A stretch of DNA of 64,000 bases from Chalara sp. BL73 (taxonomy: Eukaryota; Ascomycota; Leotiomycetes; Helotiales): contig CAKJVC010000012.1 in the NCBI GenBank assembly GCA_918026815.1, forward strand, positions 1,426,001 to 1,490,000, read 5' to 3'. The notes beneath the pieces are model-generated. The model was given only the letters and a program-made list of their open reading frames with translations, was not told the DNA's origin and made no database searches. The first letter of the stretch is position 1. Each line of letters begins with the position of its first letter. The translations under genes and the position numbers were made by a program. Positions 10,741 through 22,034 of this stretch are shown here, in pieces.

Positions 10741-12503
10741 TCATGTGTCTTTAACTTCCACCGATGCCTCGGTCGATGCTCCCGAACATGCGGCGGCGTG
10801 TGGCTGCATCAAAAACTCGTCAAAAGCCAGCTCCTCCGCAACGGGCCTCTCCTCTGGCATCCAGCATAACATCCTGCGCAAGAACCGTAGGAAAAGAGCC
10901 CGGTCCTCTCCAAGAAGCAATTGCTCATGGATTTCGAAAGATTGGTCAGGAATCGGAACAGAGCCTTTCCAGTTTCCTATCGTGACATCAGCAAATTATT
11001 ACCGTATAGTAACCGGAGCAAAACAATGCTATCTATTTCGAGTCGGAAAAACAGGGATATTAGCGTGGTACCTTGACTGTCCCAGTATTGATAGCATTTT
11101 TCACTCCTTTTCAAGAATTCTGGAGGTGGTGGCCCCAAAAGCGAAACCATTTCTGCAAGGTGCTGTTCATCATCTAATACTCGATTTTTCTTTGCGAAGA
11201 ACAAATGGCCGTCTTCAAGAAGATCCCATGCCTAGGTAGATGAGATAAAAATTAGCTCGATATAGCTCGTTACAGCTTAGTTGTGGAAGCCATCTGATTT
11301 GACCTCGAAATGACCTCGTTACTTCAGCCAAGTGGCATGACCCAACTCTTGTAGGATATTCCAAACCGCTCCCATCAGACAGGTCAAGTAACAATGCGCC
11401 AGTAGAAGCAACTGTTCCGTCATTGATTTAGACTTACCATGACACCAATTGCCCAAATATCTACCTTAGAATCCCAGTCCATTCCCAAAATCACCTCCGG
11501 GGCGCGGTAAATTCCCGGCATAATGTCACCTTTGTGCTTTTGGGTACCAACTCTAGCTTCGCCAAGATCACAATGGACTGGTGGACCTGTACTTAAAGGC
11601 GTCGGTCGAGAGTTATAGATGGTGCGATCGTTAAGAGCCTTCCGGGCGATAGGTTGTTTCAGTTCGGCGTTCTCGATTTGGGAAATGATTGAGTCATCCT
11701 CAATTTTTTGGAGCACGTTATTCGGTGAAATATCTGACAGCGAATTAGCTTCTAATCACTACAAGAAGACTGGTTTTATATGATCGAGAGCTTACCAGTA
11801 TGAACGATATGGCATTGATGTAAATGATCTAAGGCTATAAGGAGGAGTTGAACGCTCCTCGGGCGAGATCTTTTGGAAACCTATTCTGAGGAAGAAGTTT
11901 CAGATATTTGGTGAAACTCGTTCCAAGCGGTTGATAAAGCATGCATTTGTGATTTCCATTGGGACCGGCGATTTCAAACGAATCAAGGACTCTTCGGACT
12001 ATGTCTTTCCCAAGATGTTCAATAGTGCTCGTTGACTGTGATTTTGCGATCACTATGCAGGTCCACAAGATCGTGCTCTTTGGTTCGAACACGTATTTTA
12101 AGCGTTAGATACCGGTGTTCCCTATTGATACGTTAGAAAGAATCTCGACTAGTTGCATAGACGCAGTTCAAACCCTTGCCTAAGCTCTACACAGCCAAAC
12201 TGTAGAATTCACCCCGAATCCTAATTTTGTCACCACCTGGTACCTAGACCTAAATACTTCACCGATATAAATTGGATAATGATCCTTTGGGACGTAAGAA
12301 GGAACATCTTCTTCCTCGATTTTCTTGGTTGCCTCTAGAACCACAAACTCGGATGTGGGAAACTTGCGGGGAAGGGAGTGAGGGGAAGCAGCTATGGTTC
12401 TAACAAATAATTGGGGCGGATATAAAAGAAACCGATGGGAGCAGGGCGATTGATAGATGAAGGAATGCAGTGGTGTCTTGTGGCCCAAGCAGCGTCTGGC
12501 CAT
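10741..12503 (-). pseudogene. SRPK-like serine protein kinase, frameshifted
   Basis: Minus-strand exons read, in order: N-lobe with KLGFGVNSTVW (near 12200), EHRYLTLKI (12118), VLDSFEIAGPNGNHKC and YQPLGTSF (about 11940), catalytic HTDISPNN spliced at 11727, CDLGEARVG (a DLG motif in place of DFG), RAPEVIL and KVDIWAIGVM (to 11442). Then come HLFFAKKNRVLDDEQHL, LLGPPPPEFL and a last exon ending FDEFLMQPHAAA before a TGA at 10741. The order and catalytic residues are those of fungal SRPK-like kinases. Two compensating shifts (near 12030 and 11850) leave about 190 bases out of frame, with TGA and TAG stops. Either a recent pseudogene or two sequence errors. Confidence 0.75.
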
Positions 12504-12954
12504 TTCAATTTGAAGGGGAAGGCTATCAGAAGATTATTTTTGGCCTGCCAACCAAATAAGCAACTCAGGTGGTTAGCAGAAGCGAGTATGCGTAATCAAT
12601 AATGGGCGACCGGCGGCGCTTGGCCACAACCATTACACGCTATTCGCGTAGGTTGTTAGGCAAGGCTAAAAAAAGATAGTGCTTAGAGAACCGCCCAGGT
12701 ATGGTTAGGTACTTGTGGTGACGTTGGGAGGAAGGGGTATGGGGCTCCCGGGGTCATCGATGTTCGCACCCCATGTCAAAACTATGGGGGACAAACGAGC
12801 AGACCAAGTATGCAGAATGATGGGACGGCACAAATTGGGTTGAAGGAAATTGGTCCGGTGAGCACCAGAAATGGTATGCATATCACAATGGCCAACGGTA
12901 CTATTGGTAATATCCTGCAATGGATTTGAGAAAATCTTCCGCTTCGGGCCGCTT
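12504..12954. other. intergenic
   Basis: No supported gene. A reverse open frame at 12705-12998 overlaps the end of the chromodomain-like ORF and looks like a shadow. Confidence 0.4.
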
Positions 12955-14132
12955 CTACCACCCCTCTTCACTCTCGCCATATTGAAGCTTCGCCTCAAAC
13001 TTTTTTATCAATTCTTTTGCACCAGCAAGTTCAAACTCAGGCATCCATGTATCCTCCCATTTCACCATGTAGTGTTTTTCATCGCCGGCTACCTTCTGGT
13101 CGATGATTTTGTAGATTCCCCATGAATGATTGGAATCTGCGACTGGAGCAACTGACCCAGGCACATCAAGATCTGCGGGACTATCTTGTCTCCGGCTCAG
13201 GTCTTGAGAATGCGGTAACATTTCCTGAGAAAATTTGAGACAGTACACGACCTCCGATGCGATGGTCTTCAGTGTAAAGTACCCGTGTACGGGGATCTCC
13301 CCGCTTTTTACCATCCCGTTAGACGATGGCTGCAATCGCTTGGCATAAAATGTTGCGGATACGAGTGGAAACCGCTTTCATATTTGTATCTTCCGTGCTT
13401 TTCACCCGCCTGACCCGTTTCCGAGGGCGTGGTCGGCTTCCTATCTCAGAGCCAGCGGCGTTGTGCATGTCGCCATAATCTTCACCATTGAAATCATCGG
13501 CGCTTCCACCGCCAACCATTTCCAGGTCAGCGTCGCCGATGTCCCGCTCCTGGCATAGAGCCGTGATTAGAACGCGAGACTGAGGTTCTTTAAGGTCGGT
13601 AGATTCAAGTGCAGCAGAAACGGTACCGGCGCTACCCCGGCCGGTAGGAGTTGTAGGGCGTGATCGCTTACGGCGGACACTGGTAGCATCTCGTCGGTGG
13701 CGATGCTTCGGCAAAGAGTCTTTCGTCCAGTCTGACTTTTGGTGGAAACATTGTGTTTGAAACAGGTCGAGGATAATAAAGAATGGAATGAATTTGAAAA
13801 TTTGCATACTTCCACTGCCACTGAAAGACCTCATGCCACCTATCTAGGATAGACGTCGACGAAAGTACTTGATGCGTGATTTTTGTATATGCTATAGCAT
13901 GAGAGACACATAAAACGGCCATTTCCTCCACGGAGAGGCTGGGCGATGGCGCTGAGACCAGAGAGATTTTCTTCCGTGCCGACTCGAGACTCAAAAATAT
14001 ATACGTTGCATTTTCCCAAGACACAATCATTACCTCCGAAACATTCGATGGTATATAGAAAGCTGAGCTACAAGAGATCCAAAAATTGCAAATAAAAATC
14101 AATTCGACCCACAGATTTTTCCCTTTCGGCAT
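12955..14132 (-). pseudogene. chromodomain-like protein, fragmented or unresolved gene model
   Basis: Three overlapping minus-strand frames look like one gene. 14132-13670 carries MAVLCVSHAIAYTKI, RWHEVFQWQWKYANF and MFPPKVRLDERLF. 13690-13319 carries SRVLITALCQERDIGD, a Gly/Asp-rich stretch and a basic PRPRKRVRRV segment. 13335-12955 carries EIPVHGYFTLKTIASEVVYC and then a chromodomain-like WGIYKIIDQKVAGD, HYMVKWEDTWMPEFEL. Frame changes at about 13690 and 13325 could be a very short intron (GTAAGC...GTAG, 40 bp) or mutations; I could not find good branch sites. Chromodomains bind methylated histone tails or occur in retroelement proteins. The function here is unknown. Confidence 0.4.
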
Positions 14133-14212
14133 AACAGCCCTGAAGGAGATGCAGCCAGACTTAAAAGAATTAGAACTGGTTTTTGAACAAAGGATTTGTA
14201 TATATCATTCCC

Positions 14213-14572
14213 GCGGACAACACGCCGCAAAAACTACCCAGAGACATCCTATTGGTGATCACTGAGCAGGTATAAGCTCTGGAATAAAGCGTTTTCCTCT
14301 TTTCAATGGGTGCAGATTCCATGTAGAACTGATCTGAAGCAACTGCGCGAAGTTTCGAAGACTCTCTATGACGCTGCCATCCGGAAACTATACGAGATTA
14401 TTGCCATCCGAACTGAAGACGACTGGCATCTCGGAAGGGTCGAGGTTGAACCTTTCTTACGAACCCGCCTTAAGCCGACAAGCCCCCTCGACCATGTGAG
14501 GACCGTCGAAGTACAATCGAGTTTCCACCACGTTTTGAAAGAGCGATGTCTTCGCTACAAGGATATGGTAGC
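14213..14572 (+). pseudogene. F-box-like gene fragment
   Basis: KLPRDILLVITEQ, an F-box-like opening, is followed after a possible intron (GTATAAGC...GTAG, 14270-14320) by DLKQLREVSKTLYDAAIRKLYE and then HLGRVEVEPFLRTR and VRTVEVQSSFHHVLKERC. This resembles the N-terminal part of fungal F-box proteins. There is no in-frame ATG upstream, the join is out of phase by one base, and the frame is lost after the KDM codons. I read it as a truncated copy. Confidence 0.45.
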
Positions 14573-14973
14573 TTGCTCTCTGTTGATTATATTCCTTTTC
14601 ACATTTCCTTCGCCACACGCTGGGAAATGGATTTATCATGGTCACTGTGTAGAATACGGTAACGCTAGTTACACATTAATAGCTCAACCAGCTCCCCAAT
14701 GTTGAATTCTCATATGGATGCTCCGTTTCATACACGAATGATATTTTCAAGAGGCTGAGAAGTCGGCTTGCAACACAATATAGGTATGTCATGAGCATAT
14801 TTATTCGTTACTGACCTATCTACACTTCCAATTCTGAGGGCGAATCTCATGCGGCTTTGTAAAGGCCTTCTTTAGAGCCCCTGACAGTACCTTGCCACCC
14901 CATCATTTAGTGTACTATCAACATTGCCTTCTGGCAGATACAGATCCATGCCACATTCGAATAACATGATTAA

Positions 14974-16016
14974 TCACGGCTGTGTCCGTCTAGAACCGTC
15001 AAGTTCCACATGCTCAGGGTCGTTCAGTTCATGTACTTGGGAGTTTACCGTCTCTCCAGACAGCTCTTTTGACCTCGCATCAGGGAGGGGCACCACATCT
15101 GGTGATACAGATGGCTTCGCTTTTATCCCTGGCTGACTAAATGTAACTGGAACTCCTTGTGCCGCTCGTCTACTCTGCCGTTTCTTATAGAGAAACCATC
15201 CGATAGCTAATGCTAGCAGTAGAATTACAACCAATGCAGCTAGGATAGCAATGCCAACAATTGCCCCAGTAGGAAGAGAACCTCCTCGAGAAGAGTCACT
15301 AATCGCTTGTTATGGACAATCACAACGAAAATTTTGTTTGCGGGGGGTACTGACCCTAAGTTCGAGGATGCGTCGCTGGGACTGGAGTTGCTGCTGCCGC
15401 TGCTGCCGCTAGAACCTGTGCTGCTGGAGTCCTTTCTCGTCGCGACAGAAGAGACTTGCGCGGTTCTGGTTCCGGTGGCCTGCGGTATCTATTCTCCAAT
15501 ATCAGGATCACGGAAGCACATCTGACCTTCAGAGACATATCATACCTTGGGCGCCTCCAGACTAGCAGGAATCGGAAAGGTATTGTTCAGGCAGCTATAC
15601 CCTGAACGGGACGATCCAGCTCCTACAGCATCTGACAGGCAGCAAAATGCGGGCCCGGAGAAGCCGGGATCGTAGAGATCCCAGGAATTGTCTGCACATG
15701 CTGGCAACAAACCCACAGTAGATCTACAAGCGGCATCTGCTCACATCCGCCACGTGATTAGCCAGCGCGCAACATGAAATACAACAGCAAAAAATGGCGA
15801 GGGGGGTTGAGGGTATAGTAACGTACCGCTACTGGGGCAGCATATCGTTGGGTTGCCCGAGTACAGGTCGCAAGAGTAGCCTGCGGGGCAGCAGCTAGAA
15901 GAGCCGCAGGTGGATGTGTCGGCGGGGCACGGTCTCTGGTTAAGCGCATAGCCTCCAAAAGAGGACAGGCCGCGGCGACTGACGGTCGATGGCTTCTGTC
16001 GGTCTGCGGTTAGCAT
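14974..16016 (-). CDS. single-pass membrane protein, Cys-rich ectodomain, Ser/Thr stalk
   Basis: Exons complement(join(14974..15298,15355..15488,15546..15736,15827..16016)); all joins keep frame (840 nt, 279 aa from the ATG at 16016). Exon 1 has a Cys-rich segment with CGSSSCCPAGYSC and ICCPSS. Exon 2 has further cysteines (ACRSTVGLLPAC, FCCLSD). Exon 3 is Ser/Thr-rich (SSSTGSSGSSGSNSS). Exon 4 has a transmembrane helix (GAIVGIAILAALVVILLLA), then a basic stop-transfer KKRQSRR and a cytosolic tail. The layout is that of fungal cell-surface sensor-like proteins; a ligand cannot be named. In frame upstream of the ATG is a hydrophobic run (LCYLYLVVVSFVI) that looks like a signal peptide but has no ATG, so the true 5' end is probably in an exon I have not found. 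Confidence 0.6.
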
Positions 16017-16344
16017 CTTGAAGGGGACGGAAGCAGATTCGGAGTGTATGACGAACGACACGACTACGAGGTACAAGTAACAGAGAGAGATGGATCCTTC
16101 CCCGCGACCTGACGAGATGCACTCGGGGCTGAGGCTGGGGCTGAATGTTTGTGGCGTGCTATTACCATATCCAGGTTATGTTTCCAAACTCTAAATGTTG
16201 AGGCGGTCACCGCTTTTCGCTTGGCCGACCCCCCCAAAAATGCAAATCTGTAAATCTGTTAGTTAATCCTCAATTGTATCGCAACCATACCTCGTGATAG
16301 TTTATATGGTGGTTTAAACTGATCCACTAGTTCTCTATTACAAC

Positions 16345-16758
16345 ATGCCACCTTGTAGGTCGGCCAGAAAGTCGAAAAGAGTCGATAATAGGCCAAAAAA
16401 CAACCCTAAAACCCCTCATTCGATATTAAAAAGCCGCGCAACCGGCGTAACGAAGGCTTCGAATAAAGTACCTAAAAAGGCCAAAATGGTTTTATTACCC
16501 ACGGAGGAGGTTGTGCCAGAAGTAAAGCTAGGTGCAGAGCTAGAGGCAGAGAGCGTCAGCGAGCCTGTAAAGGAGCATGTAGATCAGGATCATGAATCAC
16601 CTCGAAGCGATCCTTTTGCTTCCGATCCTATTAATATTTCCTCTCCAGCGCCTCTTCCAAATACACCTTCAATTACGGAAGTAGCTCTTCGCGTTCCTCT
16701 CAACGTTACAGTAATTCTACGTACCTATATCGACGACGTACACATCGAACCTCTATAA
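16345..16758 (+). CDS. unknown 137-aa ORF, probably transposon-derived
   Basis: A Lys/Arg-rich N-terminus (ARKSKRVDNRPKNN, KVPKKAKM) precedes an acidic, Pro/Ser-rich region (SDPFASDPINISSPAPLP). Past the stop, coding-like sequence continues in the same frame with further stops (DSWESWRWNYMMVESRRKA). This suggests a decayed longer protein. It sits directly upstream of the copia relic, in the place where that element's 5' LTR should be. I recognise no family. Confidence 0.3.
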   Translation: MPPCRSARKSKRVDNRPKNNPKTPHSILKSRATGVTKASNKVPKKAKMVLLPTEEVVPEVKLGAELEAESVSEPVKEHVDQDHESPRSDPFASDPINISSPAPLPNTPSITEVALRVPLNVTVILRTYIDDVHIEPL

Positions 16759-16980
16759 GCCGATATATGAGATAGTTGGGAGAGCTGGCGATGGAATTAT
16801 ATGATGGTTGAAAGTCGACGAAAAGCGGAGAGGCACCTAAGCCTTACACCATTAGAGGAAACTCGGGGATCGAACGTATTGCGTGAACTTTCTACACGAA
16901 TATGTTGAACAGGTTATGAAACCCGGTGAGCTTCGACAGCGCTCAATCAACTTCGGAACGGATCACTCACGTCAGACAAG

Positions 16981-18389
16981 ATGTCAATTGAAAGCAGTAT
17001 GGGGACAAAGGTTGATACAATTACAATTGGAGGAATCAAGATTCCTAAGCTTACGCACATGAACTACTATACGTGGAAGGATAATGCGGAATCGGTATTG
17101 TATCAACGCAGAGAATGGTTGTACGTCGAAACAAAGCAAGCTACTGACGCCAAAGATGAGGAACGCTTCAAATACAAGGACGCTTATCACACTTTAAAGT
17201 TGATTATCTCTAAGGAAGTGTGGCCTGACTACAGTACTCTCAAAACAGCCAAGGAGGTATAGGATGCTATCAAGGCATATTTTGAGAGCAAAGCAGCAAA
17301 TCAACAAGGTCTGTTACTGGCACAACTGGATTTTACAAGCATAGAATCAGGAGAAAGCATGCTGACATACCTGACACGTATTCAAAAAATCGTCAGCGAG
17401 CTAAAGGCTTGTGGTGGCGATATTAGTACTGTCAGTCACACGGGAGCTCGACGACGGGGTAAACCCTACGTACAAGAGTTGGGAAATTCAGCTGTTCGGC
17501 TTTTTCCGGCGTTACCCAAAAATGTTCGAAACAGAGCAAGACAAGCTAGAATACGTGTTTCGCGCAACAACAGGCCGAGCTCAAGGCTACTTGGTAGACA
17601 GCTATTTGGAAAGGCCTACTACCTGACTACTCAACAGTTAGAACTATTGCGAACACATATCAAGGAGATGTGGAAATAGTTAAAACTCTTTTTTGGGGGG
17701 GGGAAGCTTCGCTGAAGGAACAGGAAGCAAGGAGTGGTACGGGAAGGCATCACGCTATAGCCGCGAACAGGAGCAATGTCGCGTGCTACAACTGTGGCGA
17801 GAAAGGACATTTTGTTAGGAGTTGCTCGAAGCCTATTGAAGATCCGCTTCCTTTTAGAAAAGGAAAGAAAAAGGGTGAAAAGCAAGAATCGGGCAATAAC
17901 CAGAAACAGAGCGATAACAAGGAAAAGAATGAAAGCCCACGGAAGGTTGGCTATATGGCTAGAAGGCCTATGAGTGATTCTCAAGCACCTGAGTGGTTCT
18001 TTGATTCTGGAGCAAATGATTACATGACTGGTGATTTATCGACGTTTTGTACGTTCAGAGAAATACAGCCTATTCACATTACTATTGGAGACAATACAGT
18101 AGTAGAAGCAACAGGAATAGGCTCGGTTGTTATTCAGACTGTCGGCCAGGAAGGGCCAATAGACTTCGAGCTGTCAGAAGTGTTATATTTGGAGCGATTT
18201 GGATCAAATTGTATTGTATCGTTGCAACAACTAACTGACAAAGGAGCCCAGGTTACGTTTGAGAAGGACCTGGCTGTCATTCGGCATCCTGCTAAGGAAA
18301 GCGTGGTTGCATATCGGGATTACAGAAAAGGCTTGTTTCGCCTGCGAAATCGATTAGGAAAATCGATGTATATAGCTACTTCGAAGTAA
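16981..18389 (+). pseudogene. copia gag-protease relic
   Basis: The gag part reads MSIESSMGTKVDTITIGGIK and LTHMNYYTWKDNAESVL, the UBN2-type start of copia gag, interrupted by a stop at 17260 and then frameshifted near 17450 and 17690. A CCHC knuckle CYNCGEKGHFVRSC lies near 17795-17840. The aspartic protease active site WFFDSGANDYMTG is near 17995, and a GAG-pre-integrase start LMHRRFNHINYGYW near 18407. The polyprotein stops there, where a large deletion joins it to the 3' LTR. Confidence 0.8.
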
Positions 18390-18490
18390 AGAGAAGAGCT
18401 TAGTTTGATGCATAGAAGGTTCAATCACATCAACTACGGGTATTGGCCAAAACAAAGGATCACGTACGGGGGATGGAAAAGGTAGATACT

Positions 18491-18706
18491 TGTTGAAATA
18501 GAAAGAGTTGCGTGGCCTTCAGAGAGTATAGGGCAAACAAGTGTCAATTGCCGAAGGTTATAGAACCTAAACTACAGGAGATAACCCCTCTACTTGTAGA
18601 GGTACAATACTCACATGTCATTACACTGATATCTACTGTTGCCTACTGGTGCCTACTGGTGCCTACAACAGACTAGGTATGGTCCTTAGACCTAGCCTGT
18701 TCAACA
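18491..18706 (+). mobile_element. copia 3' LTR, 216 bp
   Basis: Perfect 7-bp inverted ends TGTTGAA...TTCAACA. The segment GCCTTCAGAGAGTATAGGG and the terminal ACTAGGTATGGTCCTTAG are shared with the reverse-oriented solo LTR at 24201-24477. Confidence 0.8.
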
Positions 18707-19367
18707 AAAAACTCTTCCCCTCATTTACGGCTTAGAACCGTAGACAATATCATCATCCGTAATACTCCTGCAAGCCCGTATTTCCATCGCCGTGATACTT
18801 TCACAGATCCTCTAATTGATTCCTTGCCCAATAGATCCTATTTCTGACATCCCTAATTGGGAGCTAGACTTAGTTGAGAGTGTCACGAACACAGCCCTAT
18901 GGGCCTGGATAGGCGGGTTGTAGGTGCTTCTATACGAAAATACTAAACTATGGAGAACAGGTGGGGTTCTGGAAGAAAGTCTCAACTAAGTCTTGGCTCT
19001 CAGGCTATGCACTACTAGTCCCAATTAGGGAACGTGCGCGAGCCAGCCACATGCTAACCGTGATAACGGCACTACTGGCGATGCCTTCAAAGGCATCTGA
19101 AGGGGTTGGCGCTGGTTGCCGTTACTGCTTTCCCCCATGTATGCCCAGGTCGCTCCGTCACGGCCCTTGCTCTATAACTACAATCAGCTACCTCTCAATA
19201 CACAATTTCAATTCCATTCCTAACTCCTTTCTCTGCACAAACTCCGCTCTCTGGTACGTGTATCAGATTGTGGAAGCTGATGATTAGTAAATCCCTCCAC
19301 CGCAAATACTAGGCAAAAGGCTTCAAGACGGCACATTAAATATAGGCCCTGTTTGGCGTGTAGTTGT
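18707..19367. other. intergenic with repeat fragments
   Basis: From about 18883, TGTCACGAACACAGCCCTATG and GTAGGTGCTTCTATACGA...ACTAAACTA match a repeat near 61718-61804. At 19153 another CGTCACGGCCC motif occurs. The 108-codon open frame at 18961 lies in this repeat and is not considered a gene. Confidence 0.5.
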
Positions 19368-20645
19368 TCATTTTTTGCTTGCCTTCCCCCGTGTAGTCTT
19401 CGCAGGGTATCTTTTCAATACGCCCTGAGGTTTTGCAGAGCTCCTGTTAGTTAAATTGCTTGCAACTTTCCGCTCCGGTTTTGATCGGACTGCACGTTTC
19501 GAGGGGTCCGTAGAAGCTGGCCTAGCTGGATCTTTAGCTACGCTAGAAACAGACAGCTGTATCCGTTTACTTGAACTGGGGAAAAGTAAATTCGGCGCTG
19601 AGAGAGAGCGTTCGATGTCGCTATTCTCTGATCCTACTGAAGCAATGTCTGCGGGCGGTCCTTGTTGAGATAAGTTCAAGGCGCCAGACACCTGGCGATG
19701 AAGTAATTGAATAGGAGAAAAAGACCCAAAAATTCGTATGGCAGGTGCTTCATGGCTGCCGTTCACAAGTAGGTTCGCTGGAACAGGATCATCGCCTATC
19801 TCCTCACAAACTATCTCCTCAAAAGGCTGTTCATGCTTCCACGACATTCCAGGCAATATACCCCATTTTTTGTTCCAGATCCCTCGCTTGGTCCATATGT
19901 TCTTGACCTTCTCATACGCTCTTGTATTGATGTCGGCAGTGCTAGCACCTTCCCTATTCGCGGATTCTTCTTGAGTTCGTTCGCGCTCTTTCGATATCTG
20001 ATAAACGAACTGATGATATGGACGTGACGCCTCGCGTTCCCGCTCCTGTATAGCTCGCCGCTCTGCAATCCGTCGCTTCTCGTCATCGCTTTTCGGCAGC
20101 CTCGGCTTCGGCTGTGGCTTTGGGGAAAAAGAAACGAAAAGAGGTGAAGGTCTTACTTCTGAGTCCGTCTCCGATTCTGGCTCGGGCTCGAGCGGTTCTT
20201 CATGCTTCCACAGGCCATCAGCGAACTGGTTCCATTTGCTGTTCCAGATACCTTGCTCGACCCAGCGCTTCTTGACGGTTTCGCAGGCAATTGTGTAAGC
20301 GTCGGACCCAACGGGTATATGGTGTGTTCTATTCAGATCTGCATTCCATATTCGCTTTTCCTCTTCGCTAATCTGATGCTCGAATTGATGGTATGGTTCT
20401 GAAGCGCGACGCTCTAGTCCAAGCTGGACTCGTCGCTCTTGGCGAAGTCGTTGCTCCTCGCTAGGAGGATTAGGACTTTGGGATCGAGTCGTTGTACCCG
20501 ATCGATCTGATGTATATGGTGGTGGAGAATCATCAAATCGTATTCTCGCACGATCGAGTCGCTGCGGATCTCTTTCTAATTCTGCAAGAGCTCTCTGAGC
20601 CCTAGCCAACCCATCCCCTCGAAGAGTATCAGTGAAGCCAGCCAT
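19368..20645 (-). CDS. conserved hypothetical protein with duplicated YHQF/WKHE module
   Basis: An uninterrupted 425-aa frame, ATG at 20645, opening MAGFTDTLRGDGLARAQRAL. It contains two copies of a module of about 70 residues: EPYHQFEHQISEEE...GIWNSKWNQFADGLWKHEEP (about 82-152) and RPYHQFVYQISKERE...GIWNKKWGILPGMSWKHEQP (about 207-277). They are joined by a charged, Pro-rich linker. The last 120 residues are Ser/Lys-rich and likely disordered. I recognise the type as an uncharacterised fungal family but no function. No membrane segment or signal peptide. Confidence 0.7.
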   Translation of the reverse strand: MAGFTDTLRGDGLARAQRALAELERDPQRLDRARIRFDDSPPPYTSDRSGTTTRSQSPNPPSEEQRLRQERRVQLGLERRASEPYHQFEHQISEEEKRIWNADLNRTHHIPVGSDAYTIACETVKKRWVEQGIWNSKWNQFADGLWKHEEPLEPEPESETDSEVRPSPLFVSFSPKPQPKPRLPKSDDEKRRIAERRAIQEREREASRPYHQFVYQISKERERTQEESANREGASTADINTRAYEKVKNIWTKRGIWNKKWGILPGMSWKHEQPFEEIVCEEIGDDPVPANLLVNGSHEAPAIRIFGSFSPIQLLHRQVSGALNLSQQGPPADIASVGSENSDIERSLSAPNLLFPSSSKRIQLSVSSVAKDPARPASTDPSKRAVRSKPERKVASNLTNRSSAKPQGVLKRYPAKTTRGKASKK

Positions 20646-20957
20646 GGGTTATTATCGTCTAACAATAGACGCGGGATTGAGGAAAAGAGGCTAAAGTTGA
20701 TAGAAGTTTCGTGAAAAAGGCTAAGAAAGCTGTGGCGGGGATTGCCGTTTATTTCAGGATTGGCGCCGGGCACTAGAGTGAATGCGAATGATTCACAGCT
20801 AACGTACCCGATAGGTCAGTGGAACAGATACAATAACATGTCTCGGTCCTTCCTTACTTGGATATATCTGCAAGGAGATAAGACCTGGGAGCTTGTAGTC
20901 CGGAGCGAGGTTGGCTGCGACCTATGTCATGATCAAGCAGCTGAAGTAATAGTTTCT
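20646..20957. other. promoter-side intergenic region
   Basis: Between the start of the hypothetical gene and repeat B; nothing recognised. Confidence 0.35.
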
Positions 20958-21137
20958 GTTTGTATCACTCCCTGTGATACTTCTTCGTATCGATGACTTG
21001 CAATTGCTTAAGTCGGTTACCTACGGGGCACGTAGCACCGCCATCTCAGCGCAGTGCTATTATGCTCGTTGCAGGTGGTTGACCTGTTCTTGTTCATTCT
21101 AAGTGCTAATCTACGTACGAGAGCTATAATACATCCT
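20958..21137 (+). repeat. dispersed repeat B, copy 1 (3'-truncated)
   Basis: Starts with the palindrome GTATCACTCCCTGTGATAC, continues GACTTGCAATTGCTTAAG and GGGGCACGTAGCACCGC, and stops after GAGCTATAATACATCC. About 40 bp of the 3' end found in the other copies is missing. Confidence 0.75.
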
Positions 21138-21191
21138 CTATCGTAAAAGCTGCTCGGTTGGCAGACAACCGGGAAATATTGGGTACCAGAG

Positions 21192-21455
21192 ATGGAAACG
21201 AATCATCTACTTGCAAGGAAGAGGTCATCATCCTCTATTCGCGGTAAACAATCGGAAACCAGCTCTGTCACACCCAGTTCTACAACGACCAGTGATGAAA
21301 TGCTAAAGGCGGTCAAACGCGTCCCCTACCAAGATCCACGGTATAAAACTGTCCTGGCGATTAAAGGTAGCTTCATGAGCAAATCAGAATTGGGCACAGA
21401 TACAAGCAAAAGCCTTTGCAGAACCATATTTGAGAAGGAGCAGACGGTGCCTTAA
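21192..21455 (+). pseudogene. N-terminal fragment of a DUF7924-type protein
   Basis: The 87-aa frame contains KRVPYQDPRYKTVLAIKGSF and ELGTDTSKSLCRTIFEKEQT. This resembles the region preceding the catalytic-like core in a very common fungal family annotated DUF7924 (YxDxRYExxLxxKGSFMxxS). A stop follows at 21453 and no downstream family sequence is seen, so this is a truncated copy. Confidence 0.5.
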
Positions 21456-22034
21456 GACTCAGATGCATTGTACACGTAATCTCTAGGTCCGTGACATTTG
21501 GGGTGGTGTTTGGGAACTGCTGACTAAAAAACTTAAACGTATACCATGGTGTAGGTGTATCGACACCCGGGAGGCCTATATTACGCGATAGGTTTCCTTT
21601 GTACTTAGAACTCAATTCAACCACTTTACCTGTATTGGCCTACAGCTCTACGAGCTATAATACACTCTCTGCTGCGCTCTATTGAATTCACGTGTACAAC
21701 GCAAAAACACTTTTCATGTCCGTTTGGTTCCAATCTCTGGTCGAGATATTCAATTCCCTGCTTAGCGCCAATATTAGCAGAACTAAGTGCTAGGAGCGGC
21801 GATTAGCCCATGGCTATGCATGATGTTTCATGTTCCCCAGTCGCCAGCCGCTTATTGGATTCAAGGTGCTGATGGCGTACTATAGCGTTTGGTGGCTTGC
21901 AGGCATCGCCCACCCATGGTGCAGGAGAGCCTAGTTGGCATTAGCTCGACCTCGCAGCCTTGCACAGCCCCTGTAACCTTGGATATAACAAAAGGCCTAG
22001 CCTTTGCAATTGTTGATTCACAACTCAAGTCTTC
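21456..22034. other. intergenic
   Basis: No gene recognised. A CTCTACGAGCTATAATACACTCTC segment near 21650 resembles part of repeat B. Confidence 0.4.

Larger units (their letters stand above)
16903..18706 (+). mobile_element. internally deleted Ty1/copia retrotransposon
   Basis: A TGTTGAACA remnant is followed by GGTTATGAAACCC, a primer site like those of copia elements that use the initiator-tRNA anticodon arm. Then come a gag-protease relic (16981-18389) and a purine-rich GGGGGATGGAAAAGG tract before the 3' LTR (18491-18706). The 5' LTR is missing apart from its last bases. Integrase, reverse transcriptase and RNase H are absent, so the element cannot move by itself. Confidence 0.75.

Noticed and set aside
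10745..11239. 164-codon plus-strand ORF
   Set aside because: It lies opposite the C-lobe exons of the SRPK-like kinase, which carry recognisable motifs on the minus strand.
14974..15136. 70-codon plus-strand ORF at 14924-15136
   Set aside because: Opposite the cytosolic tail exon of the membrane protein gene, which is supported by consistent splicing.
18961..19287. 108-codon ORF
   Set aside because: Falls in dispersed repeat sequence (also near 61.7 kb) and shows no coding features.
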